From: Sphingomonas sp. 37zxx
GTDB lineage: Bacteria; Pseudomonadota; Alphaproteobacteria; Sphingomonadales; Sphingomonadaceae
Direction of reading: 5' to 3'
Length of the DNA: 45,681 nt
Assembly (NCBI RefSeq): GCF_000786205.1
Contig: NZ_JROH01000028.1
Location: 1 to 45,681, forward strand
Part shown: in pieces, positions 8,487 to 16,678 of the stretch
Position numbering within the stretch: position 1 is the stretch's first letter
Layout: every line of letters begins with the position of its first letter
Position numbers and translations under genes: made by a program
Notes under the pieces: generated by a model
The model's database searches: none
Told to the model about the DNA's origin: nothing
Seen by the model: only the letters and a program-made list of their open reading frames with translations

Positions 8487-8888
8487 ATGTTCAGCCACAT
8501 CACCGTCGGCGTTTGCGACCTCGATCGCGCGGGCGTTTTTTATGATTCGCTGCTGCTACCCCTCGGCTTTGCCCGGCGGCCAGTGACGGCCGATGGCGGT
8601 CCGCCGTCGCTGAGCTGGCATGTGCCCGGTGCCGGGCTGCCCTATTTTTATGCTTATCTGCCGTTCGATGGTCGGCCCGCATCGCCCAGCAATGGCGGCA
8701 TGGTCGCTTTCCTCGCTCCGTCTGCTCAGGCGGTCGAGATGGCCTATGCCGCGGCCATCGAACATGGCGGCGTCGATGCCGGCGCACCGGGCCCCCGCCC
8801 GCAATATGCGCCGGGCTATTTCGGGGCCTATCTGCGCGATCCCGACGGCAACAAGGTGCATGTCGTGTTTCGCCCCGACGCTGTTTGA
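8487..8888 (+). CDS. VOC (glyoxalase/dioxygenase fold) family protein
   Basis: A 133-residue vicinal-oxygen-chelate fold protein. The N-terminal repeat begins HITVGVCDLDRAGVFYDSLL with the metal-ligand-type His near the start. The C-terminal half ends YFGAYLRDPDGNKVHVVF, the classic second-half motif. Such single-module proteins usually dimerise and may be lyases, dioxygenases or resistance proteins. It lies 12 bp after the ArsR gene, suggesting a bicistronic unit. Substrate unknown. Confidence 0.88.
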   Translation: MFSHITVGVCDLDRAGVFYDSLLLPLGFARRPVTADGGPPSLSWHVPGAGLPYFYAYLPFDGRPASPSNGGMVAFLAPSAQAVEMAYAAAIEHGGVDAGAPGPRPQYAPGYFGAYLRDPDGNKVHVVFRPDAV

Positions 8889-9040
8889 TCGGCGCGAGCA
8901 ATCGTTATTCCGACCTCGAACCTTGCCACCTCCCTTCTTATCTATTGCTCCGATGGCAATGATCGTCGTGCTGGTTGGAGCCAATTGGCGGGCCGATCGT
9001 TAGCCACCCGAACCGACTTTTCGCATGGATGGAGCATGGC

Positions 9041-9541
9041 ATGGCTGACACGACCAACCCCGCATTGAAGACCCCGACCGACCTTGGTGCCAATGACGCC
9101 AAGACCGTGGCGCAGGCGCTCAACGGCATTCTGGCCGACAGCTTTGCGCTCTATCTGAAGACCAAGAACTTCCATTGGCATGTGTCGGGTCCGCATTTCC
9201 GCGACTATCACCTGATGCTCGACGATCAGGCGGCACAGATCCTCGCCACCACCGACGACATCGCCGAGCGAGTCCGCAAGACCGGCAACACGACGCTGCG
9301 CTCGATCGGCGACATCGCCCGCCACCAGACGATCAAGGACAACGACCAGGATTTCGTGTCGGCGGCCGACATGCTGGTCGAACTGCGCGAGGATAATCTG
9401 GCGCTGGTCGAACTGCTGCGCGAAGCTAAGGACATTGTCGATGAAGCCAAGGACAATGCCACCAGCGGCATTCTCGACGACTGGACCGACCAGGCCGAAG
9501 AGCGCGCCTGGTTTCTGTTCGAGTCAAGCCGCAAGGGCTGA
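9041..9541 (+). CDS. dps: Dps family DNA-binding ferritin-like protein
   Basis: A 166-residue Dps-type miniferritin that would form a dodecamer, oxidise Fe(II) and protect DNA from peroxide. The ferroxidase ligands are visible: KNFHWHVSGPHFRDYH supplies the His residues, and TTDDIAERV supplies Asp and Glu. The N-terminus is short and polar. The ATG at 9041 follows GGAG at 9031-9034 and is preferred over in-frame starts upstream. A GC-rich hairpin follows the stop. Confidence 0.93.
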   Translation: MADTTNPALKTPTDLGANDAKTVAQALNGILADSFALYLKTKNFHWHVSGPHFRDYHLMLDDQAAQILATTDDIAERVRKTGNTTLRSIGDIARHQTIKDNDQDFVSAADMLVELREDNLALVELLREAKDIVDEAKDNATSGILDDWTDQAEERAWFLFESSRKG

Positions 9542-9565
9542 TGACGTAGTGCGGTGAAGACCAGT

Positions 9566-9590
9566 CCCCCGGTTGCCAAGCAGCCGGGGG
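9566..9590 (+). terminator. Putative terminator hairpin after dps
   Basis: A strong stem cccccgg / ccggggg (9566-9572 with 9584-9590), extendable inwards, lies 24 bp after the dps stop. A T-rich run is lacking, so Rho-independent function is uncertain. Confidence 0.5.
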
Positions 9591-9743
9591 GCAATTCTGT
9601 CGGCTGTGCTTACTCGGGCCAGATCGGCGCAAACCGGCATCGTCGAGGTGCGGTCATCGCCCGCCTGCCAACCAATCGCGCACCGCCTGGAACCTTTCCG
9701 GCGCTTACTTGGTTGTTTCGGTTACACAGTAGGGAGACAAGAC

Positions 9744-9926
9744 ATGATGCGTTGGGCAGTAATATTTCTGGTGGTCGGCCTGGTAATGGCGGTCCTCGGC
9801 TTTGGCGGTATTGGTGGCGCGTTCATCGAAATTGCCAAGATTCTGTTCTTCATTGCAGTCGCGATCTTTGTCGTCCTGCTGGTGCTGGGACTGATGGCGG
9901 GCAATAAGGTAAAGAACTCGCTTTAA
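9744..9926 (+). CDS. DUF1328 small membrane protein
   Basis: A 60-residue, very hydrophobic protein ([20 protein letters not shown], then [20 protein letters not shown]) matching the DUF1328/YtjA-like family of two-helix membrane peptides. ATGs at 9744 and 9747 are adjacent; AGGGAG (9731-9736) upstream supports either. Function unknown; homologues are often stress-induced. It ends 12 bp before the DNA ligase gene. Confidence 0.88.
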   Translation: MMRWAVIFLVVGLVMAVLGFGGIGGAFIEIAKILFFIAVAIFVVLLVLGLMAGNKVKNSL

Positions 9927-9938
9927 CCCTGAGCCGCG

Positions 9939-11534
9939 ATGCGCGCTTTTGCCGATCTGCTCGATCGGCTGATCTATACCCGGTCGCGCAACGCCAAGCT
10001 GGCGTTGATCGGCCAGTATCTACGCGAGACGCCTGATCCCGACCGGGGTTGGGCGCTCGCTGCGTTGACGGGTGATCTCGATTTGCCCGCGGTGAAATCT
10101 GGCACCGTCCGCGCGCTGATCGCCGAGCGCACCGATCCGGTACTGTTCGCGATGAGCCGCGATTTCGTCGGCGATACCGCCGAGACCGTAGCCCTGCTCT
10201 GGCCCGAAAATCCTGCGCGTGCCGCCGATGCCGAGGTGCTGACCGTCGCGCGGGTGATCGAGCAGCTGGGCAGCCTTAGCCGCGCCGATGCGCCGGCGAT
10301 CCTTGCCGACATGCTCGACCAGTTAGATTCGGACGAACGCTATGCGCTGCTCAAACTCGCCACCGGCGGGTTGCGGGTGGGGGTATCGGCGCGGCTTGCC
10401 AAAACCGCGCTGGCGCAGGCGTTCGGCATCGATGTCGAGGCGGTCGAGGAAGTCTGGCACGGGCTCGACGCGCCCTATGACAGCTTGTTCGCATGGGCCG
10501 AGGGGCGCGGCACCCAGCCGAGCACGACCGACATCCCGGTGTTCCGCTCCTTCATGCTCGCGCATCCGCTGGAGGAGACGCAGGTCGATCTGGCCGACTA
10601 TGCCGCCGAATGGAAATGGGACGGCATTCGCGTCCAGATCGTCCATGTCGCGGGCGAGACGCGACTCTATAGTCGCGCCGGCGACGACATCACCGGGAGT
10701 TTTCCCGAGGTGGCGGCTGCCTATCGCACCCCCGGCGTGCTCGACGGCGAATTGCTGGTGAAGGGCGAGGCGCAGGGTGGGACTCTCGATGAGGGCGGCG
10801 GCGCGGCGAGCTTCAACGCGCTGCAGCAGCGGCTGGGGCGCAAGACGGTTTCGGCCAAGATGCAGGCGGAGTATCCCGCCTTTGTCCGGCTATACGACAT
10901 CTTGTTCGACGGCCCCGAAGACCTGCGCGAACTTCCCTGGCACGCGCGGCGGGCGCGGCTGGAGCCGTTCGTCGCCGCGCTCGACCCCGACCGCTTCGAT
11001 CTCAGCCGAGTGATCGAAGCCGCCGATTTCGCCGCACTCACCACGATCCGCGACGGCGCGCGCGATTCGGCGATCGAGGGGGTGATGCTCAAGCGGCGCG
11101 ACTCTCCCTATGTCACCGGGCGGCGCGTGGGGCTGTGGTATAAATGGAAACGCGATCCGCTCGTTGCCGATTGCGTGATGATGTACGCGCAGCGCGGCAG
11201 CGGAAAACGGTCGAGCTTCTACAGCGACTATACTTTCGGCTGCTGGACGCCCGACGGCCAGCTATTGCCGGTGGGCAAGGCCTATTCGGGCTTCACCGAC
11301 GAGGAGCTGAAATGGCTCGATCGTTTTGTCCGCAACAACACCGTCGCGCGATTCGGCCCGGTACGCGAGGTCGAAAAGACCCTGGTGCTCGAAGTCGCGT
11401 TCGATTCGATCCACGCCTCGAAGCGGCACAAATCGGGGGTGGCGATGCGCTTCCCCCGCATCGCGCGAATCCGCAAGGACAAGCCTGCGGGGGAAGCCGA
11501 TCACATCGAAGCCTTGCTGCGCCTCGCGACTTGA
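9939..11534 (+). CDS. Cisplatin-damage-response type ATP-dependent DNA ligase
   Basis: A 531-residue ATP-dependent ligase. Residues 1-200 form the N-terminal helical DNA-binding domain (RSRNAKLALIGQYL, KLATGGLRVGVSARLAKTAL). The adenylation domain has motif I EWKWDGIR, with the adenylated lysine about residue 226, then RAGDDITGSFPE and EGVMLKRRDSPY (motif IV). The OB domain includes WYKWKRDP (motif V) and ends near residue 520. This matches TIGR04120. In many bacteria it clusters with a ligase-associated exonuclease, a DEXH helicase and a phosphoesterase; none is adjacent here. Confidence 0.92.
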   Translation: MRAFADLLDRLIYTRSRNAKLALIGQYLRETPDPDRGWALAALTGDLDLPAVKSGTVRALIAERTDPVLFAMSRDFVGDTAETVALLWPENPARAADAEVLTVARVIEQLGSLSRADAPAILADMLDQLDSDERYALLKLATGGLRVGVSARLAKTALAQAFGIDVEAVEEVWHGLDAPYDSLFAWAEGRGTQPSTTDIPVFRSFMLAHPLEETQVDLADYAAEWKWDGIRVQIVHVAGETRLYSRAGDDITGSFPEVAAAYRTPGVLDGELLVKGEAQGGTLDEGGGAASFNALQQRLGRKTVSAKMQAEYPAFVRLYDILFDGPEDLRELPWHARRARLEPFVAALDPDRFDLSRVIEAADFAALTTIRDGARDSAIEGVMLKRRDSPYVTGRRVGLWYKWKRDPLVADCVMMYAQRGSGKRSSFYSDYTFGCWTPDGQLLPVGKAYSGFTDEELKWLDRFVRNNTVARFGPVREVEKTLVLEVAFDSIHASKRHKSGVAMRFPRIARIRKDKPAGEADHIEALLRLAT

Positions 11535-11560
11535 AGCACAGTCAGGTCCGGCTTTTCATT

Positions 11561-11635
11561 TCGTCATTCCCGCGAAGGCGGGAATCCATAATCCAGTGCA
11601 GCCGTTATGGATTCCCGCGTTCGCGGGAATGACGA
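11561..11635. repeat. 75-bp palindromic intergenic element
   Basis: Two 31-bp arms (11561-11591 and 11605-11635) are inverted repeats with one mismatch, separated by a 13-bp loop. Each arm contains its own small hairpin (attcccgc gaag gcgggaat). It sits between the convergent ligase and glutathionyl-hydroquinone reductase genes. A half-like copy is at 4011-4037. Confidence 0.9.
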
Positions 11636-11654
11636 GGTTGTTGCCGATGAAACC

Positions 11655-12611
11655 TCAGATCGACGCAGGGCCGATCGGCACGATGCCGGTGGGGTTCACG
11701 TCGGGATGGCTGCGATAATAATGTGTCTTGATGTGGTCGAGGTCGACCGTTTCGGCGATGCCGGGCACCGCCATCATCCGCTCCATCAGGCCGTGCAGGC
11801 GCGGATAGTCGACGATCCGCCGCCAATTGCATTTGAAATGGCCGTGATACACCGGATCGAAGCGCATCAGCGTGGTGACCAACCGGATATCGGCCTCGGT
11901 CATCCGGTCGCCGACCAGCCATTCGCGACCGTCGAGGTGCCCCTCCAGCCAGTCGAGCGATTCGAACAGCGCGCGGGCGGCCTTTTCATACGCCGTCTGC
12001 TGCTTGGCGAAGCCCGCGCGATAGACGCCATTATTGACCGTTTGATACACCCGGTCGTTGACCGCGTCGATCTCGCCGCGGAGTTCGGCAGGATAGAAAT
12101 CGCCGGGTTTCGCGCCGAGATCGTCGAACGCGGTGTTGAACATGCGGATGATTTCGGAAGATTCGTTGTTCACGACCCGCGCTTCCTTGCGGTCCCACAG
12201 CACCGGCACGGTCACCTTGCCCAACATTTTCGGATCGTTGCGGGTGTAGATCTGGTGCAAGTGATCGAAGCCGTAGAGCGGATCGCCGGTGCCGCCGAAT
12301 GCGCGCTGAAAGCTCCAGCCGTGCTCGCCCATGATCGGGCCGACGACGGTGACCGGCAGCAAATCCTCGAGCCCCTTGAGCGCGCGGACGATCAAGGTGC
12401 GGTGTGCCCAGGGGCAGGCGAGGCTGACATAAAGGTGAAAGCGATCGGCTTCGGCGCGTACGCCGCGCTGGCCATCGGGGCCGGGCGAGCCGTCGGCGGT
12501 GAGCCAATCGCGGAAGGTCGAATCGGCGCGCTGGAAATCGCCCTTCTCATCGGTCGGCGCGACCGGTTGTTCGTTGCTCCAGCGTCCGTCGGTCAATTGA
12601 CCCATCGTCAT
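11655..12611 (-). CDS. Glutathionyl-hydroquinone reductase (YqjG/ECM4 family)
   Basis: A 318-residue omega/xi-class glutathione transferase-like enzyme that reduces glutathionyl-hydroquinones. The redox cysteine lies in LACPWAHRTLI near residue 65, and the family pattern VVGPIMGEHGWSF follows. The all-alpha C-terminal domain starts around residue 160 (YRAGFAKQQTAYEKA) and contains DRMTEADIRLVTTLMRFD and the HYYRSHPDVNPTGIVPIG tail, typical of this family. Starts at 12611 and 12605 (MGQL) are both possible. Confidence 0.93.
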   Translation of the reverse strand: MTMGQLTDGRWSNEQPVAPTDEKGDFQRADSTFRDWLTADGSPGPDGQRGVRAEADRFHLYVSLACPWAHRTLIVRALKGLEDLLPVTVVGPIMGEHGWSFQRAFGGTGDPLYGFDHLHQIYTRNDPKMLGKVTVPVLWDRKEARVVNNESSEIIRMFNTAFDDLGAKPGDFYPAELRGEIDAVNDRVYQTVNNGVYRAGFAKQQTAYEKAARALFESLDWLEGHLDGREWLVGDRMTEADIRLVTTLMRFDPVYHGHFKCNWRRIVDYPRLHGLMERMMAVPGIAETVDLDHIKTHYYRSHPDVNPTGIVPIGPASI

Positions 12612-12688
12612 GCTCCTATGCTTATGAAGAACGAACCGGCGAGGAAGGCGAGCGATCCGCTTCCGCCATTGAAACGCTCGGTTTCGCG

Positions 12689-13504
12689 TCAGCGAAGCGC
12701 GATCTCGAACAGGGTCGGCCAGTATTTGCCGGTGACGAACAACCGCCGGTGCTGCGCGTCCCAGGCGATGCCGTTGAGCACCGAATCCTCGTCGGTCAAA
12801 CCGATTTCGGCCACCAGCGCCGACAAGTCGATCCGGCGGGTGACGCAGCCGGTCGTGGGATCGATCGCGACGATCGCCGGCTGCATCCAGACATTGGCGT
12901 AGATCGCGCCATCGATCGCTTCCAGCTCGTTCAATTCGATGAGCTTTCGGTCACCCAGGCGCACTGCGATCCGTGCGGTTTCGGCGAAATCGGCGGGGGC
13001 GTGGAAGGTGAGCACGTCGCTGCCATCGGATCGCACCAGTCGATCGCCCAGCGTCGTCAGGCCCCAGCCTTCGCCGGTATAGCGAAAGCTGCCGCGCGGG
13101 CGAAGGTTGCGGACGGCGTAGCGATGCGCGATGCCGCTGGTCCAGGTGAGCTGCACCAGCTCGTCGCCGATCAGCGCCAGCCCTTCGGCGAATTGCTGGC
13201 GGGGGATCGCTCGCCGCGCGCTGATTTTGCCGGTGGCAGGATCGACCCGCCGCACTTCGGAGCGGCCCGTCTGGCCGACACTCTCGAACAACGCGCCGTC
13301 ATGCCAAAGCAGCCCCTGGGTGAAGGCCAGCGGATCATGCGGCAGGCGCGCGACGATGCTGGCCTGTTCGAGCGGCGGAATGGAGCAGGCTGGGGCCGGG
13401 GCTGGAGCTGGGGTGTCCTGCGCCTTCACGGGAGCCAGACAGCATAACGCCGCGCCGATAAGAACCGACGCGGCGATATGAGATAGTCGATTCAGCACCA
13501 TCAC
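12689..13504 (-). CDS. Secreted glutaminyl-peptide cyclotransferase
   Basis: A 271-residue protein with an N-terminal signal (SVLIGAALCCLAPVKAQ) and an Ala/Pro linker (TPAPAPAPAC). The body matches the plant/bacterial type glutamine cyclotransferase beta propeller: PHDPLAFTQGLLWHDGALFES, QQFAEGLALIGDELVQLTW, ELEAIDGAIYANVW and VLNGIAWDAQHRRLFVTGKYWP. It would convert N-terminal glutamine of exported peptides to pyroglutamate in the periplasm. The cysteine after the linker could suggest a lipoprotein, but no proper lipobox is seen. Confidence 0.92.
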   Translation of the reverse strand: MMVLNRLSHIAASVLIGAALCCLAPVKAQDTPAPAPAPACSIPPLEQASIVARLPHDPLAFTQGLLWHDGALFESVGQTGRSEVRRVDPATGKISARRAIPRQQFAEGLALIGDELVQLTWTSGIAHRYAVRNLRPRGSFRYTGEGWGLTTLGDRLVRSDGSDVLTFHAPADFAETARIAVRLGDRKLIELNELEAIDGAIYANVWMQPAIVAIDPTTGCVTRRIDLSALVAEIGLTDEDSVLNGIAWDAQHRRLFVTGKYWPTLFEIALR

Positions 13505-13526
13505 GGTGCCAGCGCTTGCGCGCTGG

Positions 13527-14345
13527 TTACTGCGACGGGTTCAGATTGACTGCGGCATATTTGCCGCGACGATCGACTTCGAGTTCGAACTCGAGACGGT
13601 CGCCTTCGTTGAGCGAGATCATGCCTGCACGCTCGACTGCCGAGATGTGTACGAACGCATCGGGCTGGCCATCATCGCGCTGGATAAAGCCGAAGCCCTT
13701 CATCGCGTTGAAGAACTTGACCGTACCGCTCGAACGCTCGCCAGTGAGCTGGCGCTGTGGGCCACCTGCACCTGCACCTGCACCTGCCGAACCACGTGCG
13801 CCGCCGGGGGCTGCGTCACGCGGCGGGCCGCGATCCGAAACCGCCATCGGCTCGCCATCGATCTTCAGATCGGTTGCCGAGATCCGACCGCCACGATCGA
13901 CCAGCGTAAAGCCCATCGGCTGACCTTCGGCCAAGCTGGTAAGCCCGGCTTGCTCGACTGCCGAGATGTGGACGAACACATCTTCGCCGCCGTCATCGCG
14001 CACGACAAAGCCGAAGCCCTTTTGCGCGTTGAAGAACTTGACCACGCCGGTCGCCTCGCCGACGACCTGGGGGGGCATGCCGCGACCACCGCCGCCGCCG
14101 CCGGCACCAGCGCCGCCGCCACGAAAGCCGCCGCCACCACCGCCGCCGAAACCACCGCCGCCGCCGAAGCGATCACCGCCGCCACCGAAGCCGCCGCCAC
14201 CACCGCCGCCGAAGCGGTCACCGCCGCCACCGCCGCCGTAGCTCGGGAAGCCGCCGCCACCGCCGCCGCCTTCATCGCCGAAAAACTCGCGCTTGTCTTT
14301 GCCGCGCCCACCGCGCCCGTTGCCGCGCCCTCGATCGAAACTCAT
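13527..14345 (-). CDS. Two-domain cold-shock RNA-binding protein with Gly-rich N-terminus
   Basis: About 272 residues. Roughly the first 100 are a low-complexity Arg/Gly-rich tail starting MSFDRGRGNGRGGRGKD and continuing in GGGGDRFGGGG-type repeats. Two cold-shock domains follow. Domain one has VVKFFNAQKGFGFVVRD (RNP1) and DVFVHISAVE (RNP2); domain two has TVKFFNAMKGFGFIQRD and DAFVHISAVE. A Gly/Ala linker separates them. Such proteins bind single-stranded nucleic acid and can melt RNA structure. The ATG at 14345 is chosen because upstream sequence is not protein-like. Typical bacterial Csp proteins have one domain and about 70 residues. Confidence 0.9.
   Translation of the reverse strand: MSFDRGRGNGRGGRGKDKREFFGDEGGGGGGGFPSYGGGGGGDRFGGGGGGGFGGGGDRFGGGGGFGGGGGGGFRGGGAGAGGGGGGRGMPPQVVGEATGVVKFFNAQKGFGFVVRDDGGEDVFVHISAVEQAGLTSLAEGQPMGFTLVDRGGRISATDLKIDGEPMAVSDRGPPRDAAPGGARGSAGAGAGAGGPQRQLTGERSSGTVKFFNAMKGFGFIQRDDGQPDAFVHISAVERAGMISLNEGDRLEFELEVDRRGKYAAVNLNPSQ
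14064..14272. repeat. GCC/ACC-rich trinucleotide-type repeat coding the Gly-rich tail
   Basis: Imperfect repeats of ccgccgccaccaccgccgcc broken by gaagc and gatcacc units encode the GGGG(D)RFGGGG blocks of the cold-shock protein. Such tracts can change length in frame by slippage or recombination. Confidence 0.75.
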
Positions 14346-14556
14346 TGCCCTGTTCGTCTTCCCGATCGCCCGATTCATATCCTTAAACCCTGGCGCCGGA
14401 CGAAAAACGCAAGTGTCTGGGCGCTTCGGAACCTCGCGCCACTGCAATTACATATCCGAAAAAATGCATGCGGGCGAATGAAATCGTCGCAATTATGGCG
14501 CATGTGGCGAACGCTGCTTGCGGGGCGATGAAATGCACGGGTACAGAGCCCGGCTT

Positions 14557-15372
14557 ATGGACAGTATAGCAGCGCTACTTGCCGATCCCGCCGCTTGGGC
14601 GGCGTTGGTCACGTTGATCATCATGGAGGTCGTGCTCGGCCTCGACAATCTGATCTTCATCTCGATCATCTCGAACAAATTGCCTGAAGCGCAGCGGCAA
14701 AAAGCGCGGCGAATCGGTATCGCGCTGGCGCTGGTGATGCGGTTGATCCTGTTGACGATGGTCGCGTGGATCGTCGGGCTGACCGCGCCGGTGTTCGACC
14801 TCGGCATCGTCGGGCCGATCGACGAATATGGGCGGCCGGCGTTCGAGACGTTGTTCTCGTGGCGCGACCTGATCCTGATCGTCGGCGGGCTGTTCCTGGT
14901 GTGGAAGGCCACCAAGGAAATTCATCATTCGGTCGATACCGGCGTATCGGATGATTTGCTCGACAAGAAAAAGGTCGCCGAAACCGCCTTCAGTGCGGCG
15001 ATTGTGCAGATCGTGTTGCTCGACATCGTGTTTTCGATCGATTCGATCCTGACCGCCGTCGGCATGACCGATCATGTCGAGATCATGTATGTCGCGGTGA
15101 TCGTGGCGGTGGCGGTGATGCTGCTGGCCGCCGATCCGCTGGGTAATTTCATCGCCCAGAACCCCACGGTCGTCATGCTGGCGCTGGGATTCCTGCTGAT
15201 GATCGGCATGGTCCTGATCGCCGAGGGCTTCGGCGTGCATGTGCCCAAGGGCTATATCTATGCCGCGATGGCGTTTTCGGCGTTGGTGGAAATGCTCAAC
15301 ATCTTCAACCGCCGGGCGCGGTTGCGCAAGGAAGCGCATTTGCAGAACGTCCGCAGCGGCAAGGTCGAATAA
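14557..15372 (+). CDS. TerC family integral membrane protein
   Basis: About 271 residues with seven or more hydrophobic segments. The family signature [17 protein letters not shown] holds the conserved acidic LDN, and a second signature [18 protein letters not shown] appears in the second half. TerC proteins are linked to tellurite resistance and, in many bacteria, to manganese or other metal export or to metalation of secreted enzymes. The ATG at 14557 ([14 protein letters not shown]) fits homologues better than starts at 14518 or 14533. No manganese riboswitch was recognised in the 210-bp leader. Confidence 0.9.
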   Translation: MDSIAALLADPAAWAALVTLIIMEVVLGLDNLIFISIISNKLPEAQRQKARRIGIALALVMRLILLTMVAWIVGLTAPVFDLGIVGPIDEYGRPAFETLFSWRDLILIVGGLFLVWKATKEIHHSVDTGVSDDLLDKKKVAETAFSAAIVQIVLLDIVFSIDSILTAVGMTDHVEIMYVAVIVAVAVMLLAADPLGNFIAQNPTVVMLALGFLLMIGMVLIAEGFGVHVPKGYIYAAMAFSALVEMLNIFNRRARLRKEAHLQNVRSGKVE

Positions 15373-15398
15373 ACCGAATCGCCCATTGAGCGTTCATC

Positions 15399-15420
15399 CA
15401 CGCCCGCCTATGCGGGCGTG
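15399..15420 (+). promoter_or_regulatory. 9-bp perfect hairpin abutting the rnd start codon
   Basis: The arms cacgcccgc (15399-15407) and gcgggcgtg (15412-15420) pair perfectly around a 4-nt loop and end immediately before the ATG at 15421. It could terminate terC transcription, or mask the start of the exonuclease gene, which lacks a Shine-Dalgarno sequence. Confidence 0.55.
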
Positions 15421-16041
15421 ATGACCGTATATCTGCATGAAGAAGATTTGCCCGCCGGCACTTTTGCGCCGGGGGCCGCGATCGCCGTCGATACCGAGAC
15501 GATGGGGCTGATCACCCCACGCGATCGCTTGTGCGTCGTCCAGCTTTCGGATGGCTCGGGCACCGAACATCTGGTGCGTTTCGGCACCGACAGCGATTAT
15601 GCCGCGCCTAATTTGCGCGCGGTGCTGGGCGATCCCGACCGGCTGAAACTGTATCATTTCGCGCGGTTCGATCTGGCCGCGATCCGGCATTATCTGCACA
15701 CCGTCGCGGCCCCGGTATATTGCACCAAGATCGCCTCGCGGCTCGTTCGCACCTATACCGATCGCCACGGCCTGAAAGAATTGGTGCGCGAATTGCTGGG
15801 GCAGGAACTGTCAAAGGCGCAGCAATCCTCCGATTGGGGCAATCCGGTGCTCACCGACGCGCAAAAGGAATATGCCGCGTCCGATGTCCGGTATCTGCAC
15901 GCGATGAAGGCCGAGCTTGATCGCCGGCTGGAGCGCGAAGGGCGGATGGCGCTGGCGCAGGCTTGCTTCGATTTCCTGCCGCATCGCGCCGATCTCGATC
16001 TGGCGGGTTGGCCCGAAACGGATATTTTCGCGCATGTCTGA
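15421..16041 (+). CDS. Ribonuclease D-like 3'-5' exonuclease
   Basis: A 206-residue DEDD exonuclease domain without the C-terminal HRDC domains of E. coli RNase D. Catalytic motifs are ExoI AIAVDTETMGL (D and E), ExoII LYHFARFDLAAI and ExoIII YAASDVRYLHAM (Tyr and Asp, DEDDy type). The short form upstream of lptC is the common alphaproteobacterial arrangement. No ribosome-binding site is visible because a hairpin abuts the ATG. The 3' end overlaps lptC by 8 bp. Confidence 0.92.
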   Translation: MTVYLHEEDLPAGTFAPGAAIAVDTETMGLITPRDRLCVVQLSDGSGTEHLVRFGTDSDYAAPNLRAVLGDPDRLKLYHFARFDLAAIRHYLHTVAAPVYCTKIASRLVRTYTDRHGLKELVRELLGQELSKAQQSSDWGNPVLTDAQKEYAASDVRYLHAMKAELDRRLEREGRMALAQACFDFLPHRADLDLAGWPETDIFAHV

Positions 16042-16678
16042 CATTGCCCGCCGGGTGCGGTCGCAGCGGCAACGCTGGGCGGCACCCGGTGGCAGTCATG
16101 ATGCGATGGTGAAGGTGGCGCAGGTGCTGCTGCCGATGGGAATCGGCATCCTCGCGGCGTTCCTGGTGATGGCACCTTTGTTCATGGGCGGCGACGTGTC
16201 GTTCGTGCTCGACAAGAACAAGGTCGACGTCGCGGAGGAACGGATGCGAATCCAGGCTGCACGCTACCAAGGGGCCGATAGCGAGGGCAAGCCGTTCGTG
16301 CTCGACGCTGGGTCCGCGATCCAGAAAAGCTCGGCTGAGCGAGTCGTCGACCTGAACAAGCTGTCGGCGGCGCTTGGCATGAAGGGTGGCCCCGCCACGC
16401 TTCGCGCCGATCGCGGTCGTTATGATATGGAGCGCGAGCAGGTGACGATGCAGGGGCCGATCGAGTTCCGTGCCGCCGATGGCTATGCCCTCGACACAAG
16501 CGATGCGACGATCGACCTCAAGACCCGCCAACTGCAATCGGGCAGCGCGGTCAGCGGCACCACGCCGCAGGGGACGTTCAGCGGCGACCGGCTGAGCGCC
16601 GATCTGGAAGCACGCACGGTGAAGCTCAGCGGCAATGCCCGCTTGCGGATTGTGCCCGAGCGCGCAAATAGGCGATGA
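16034..16678 (+). CDS. lptC: LPS export inner-membrane protein LptC
   Basis: About 214 residues with a short basic N-terminus, one membrane anchor (VLLPMGIGILAAFLVMAPLF) and a periplasmic beta-jelly-roll of the LptC/OstA type (LRADRGRYDMEREQVTMQG, DLKTRQLQSGSAVSG). LptC links LptBFG to the LptA bridge in lipopolysaccharide transport. The ATG at 16034 overlaps the exonuclease end, and the stop overlaps the lptA start (ATGA), so translation is coupled through the cluster. Confidence 0.9.
   Translation: MSDIARRVRSQRQRWAAPGGSHDAMVKVAQVLLPMGIGILAAFLVMAPLFMGGDVSFVLDKNKVDVAEERMRIQAARYQGADSEGKPFVLDAGSAIQKSSAERVVDLNKLSAALGMKGGPATLRADRGRYDMEREQVTMQGPIEFRAADGYALDTSDATIDLKTRQLQSGSAVSGTTPQGTFSGDRLSADLEARTVKLSGNARLRIVPERANRR

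Noticed and set aside
14346..14556. Manganese (yybP-ykoY) riboswitch before terC
   Set aside because: The leader lacks the conserved loop sequences of that motif.
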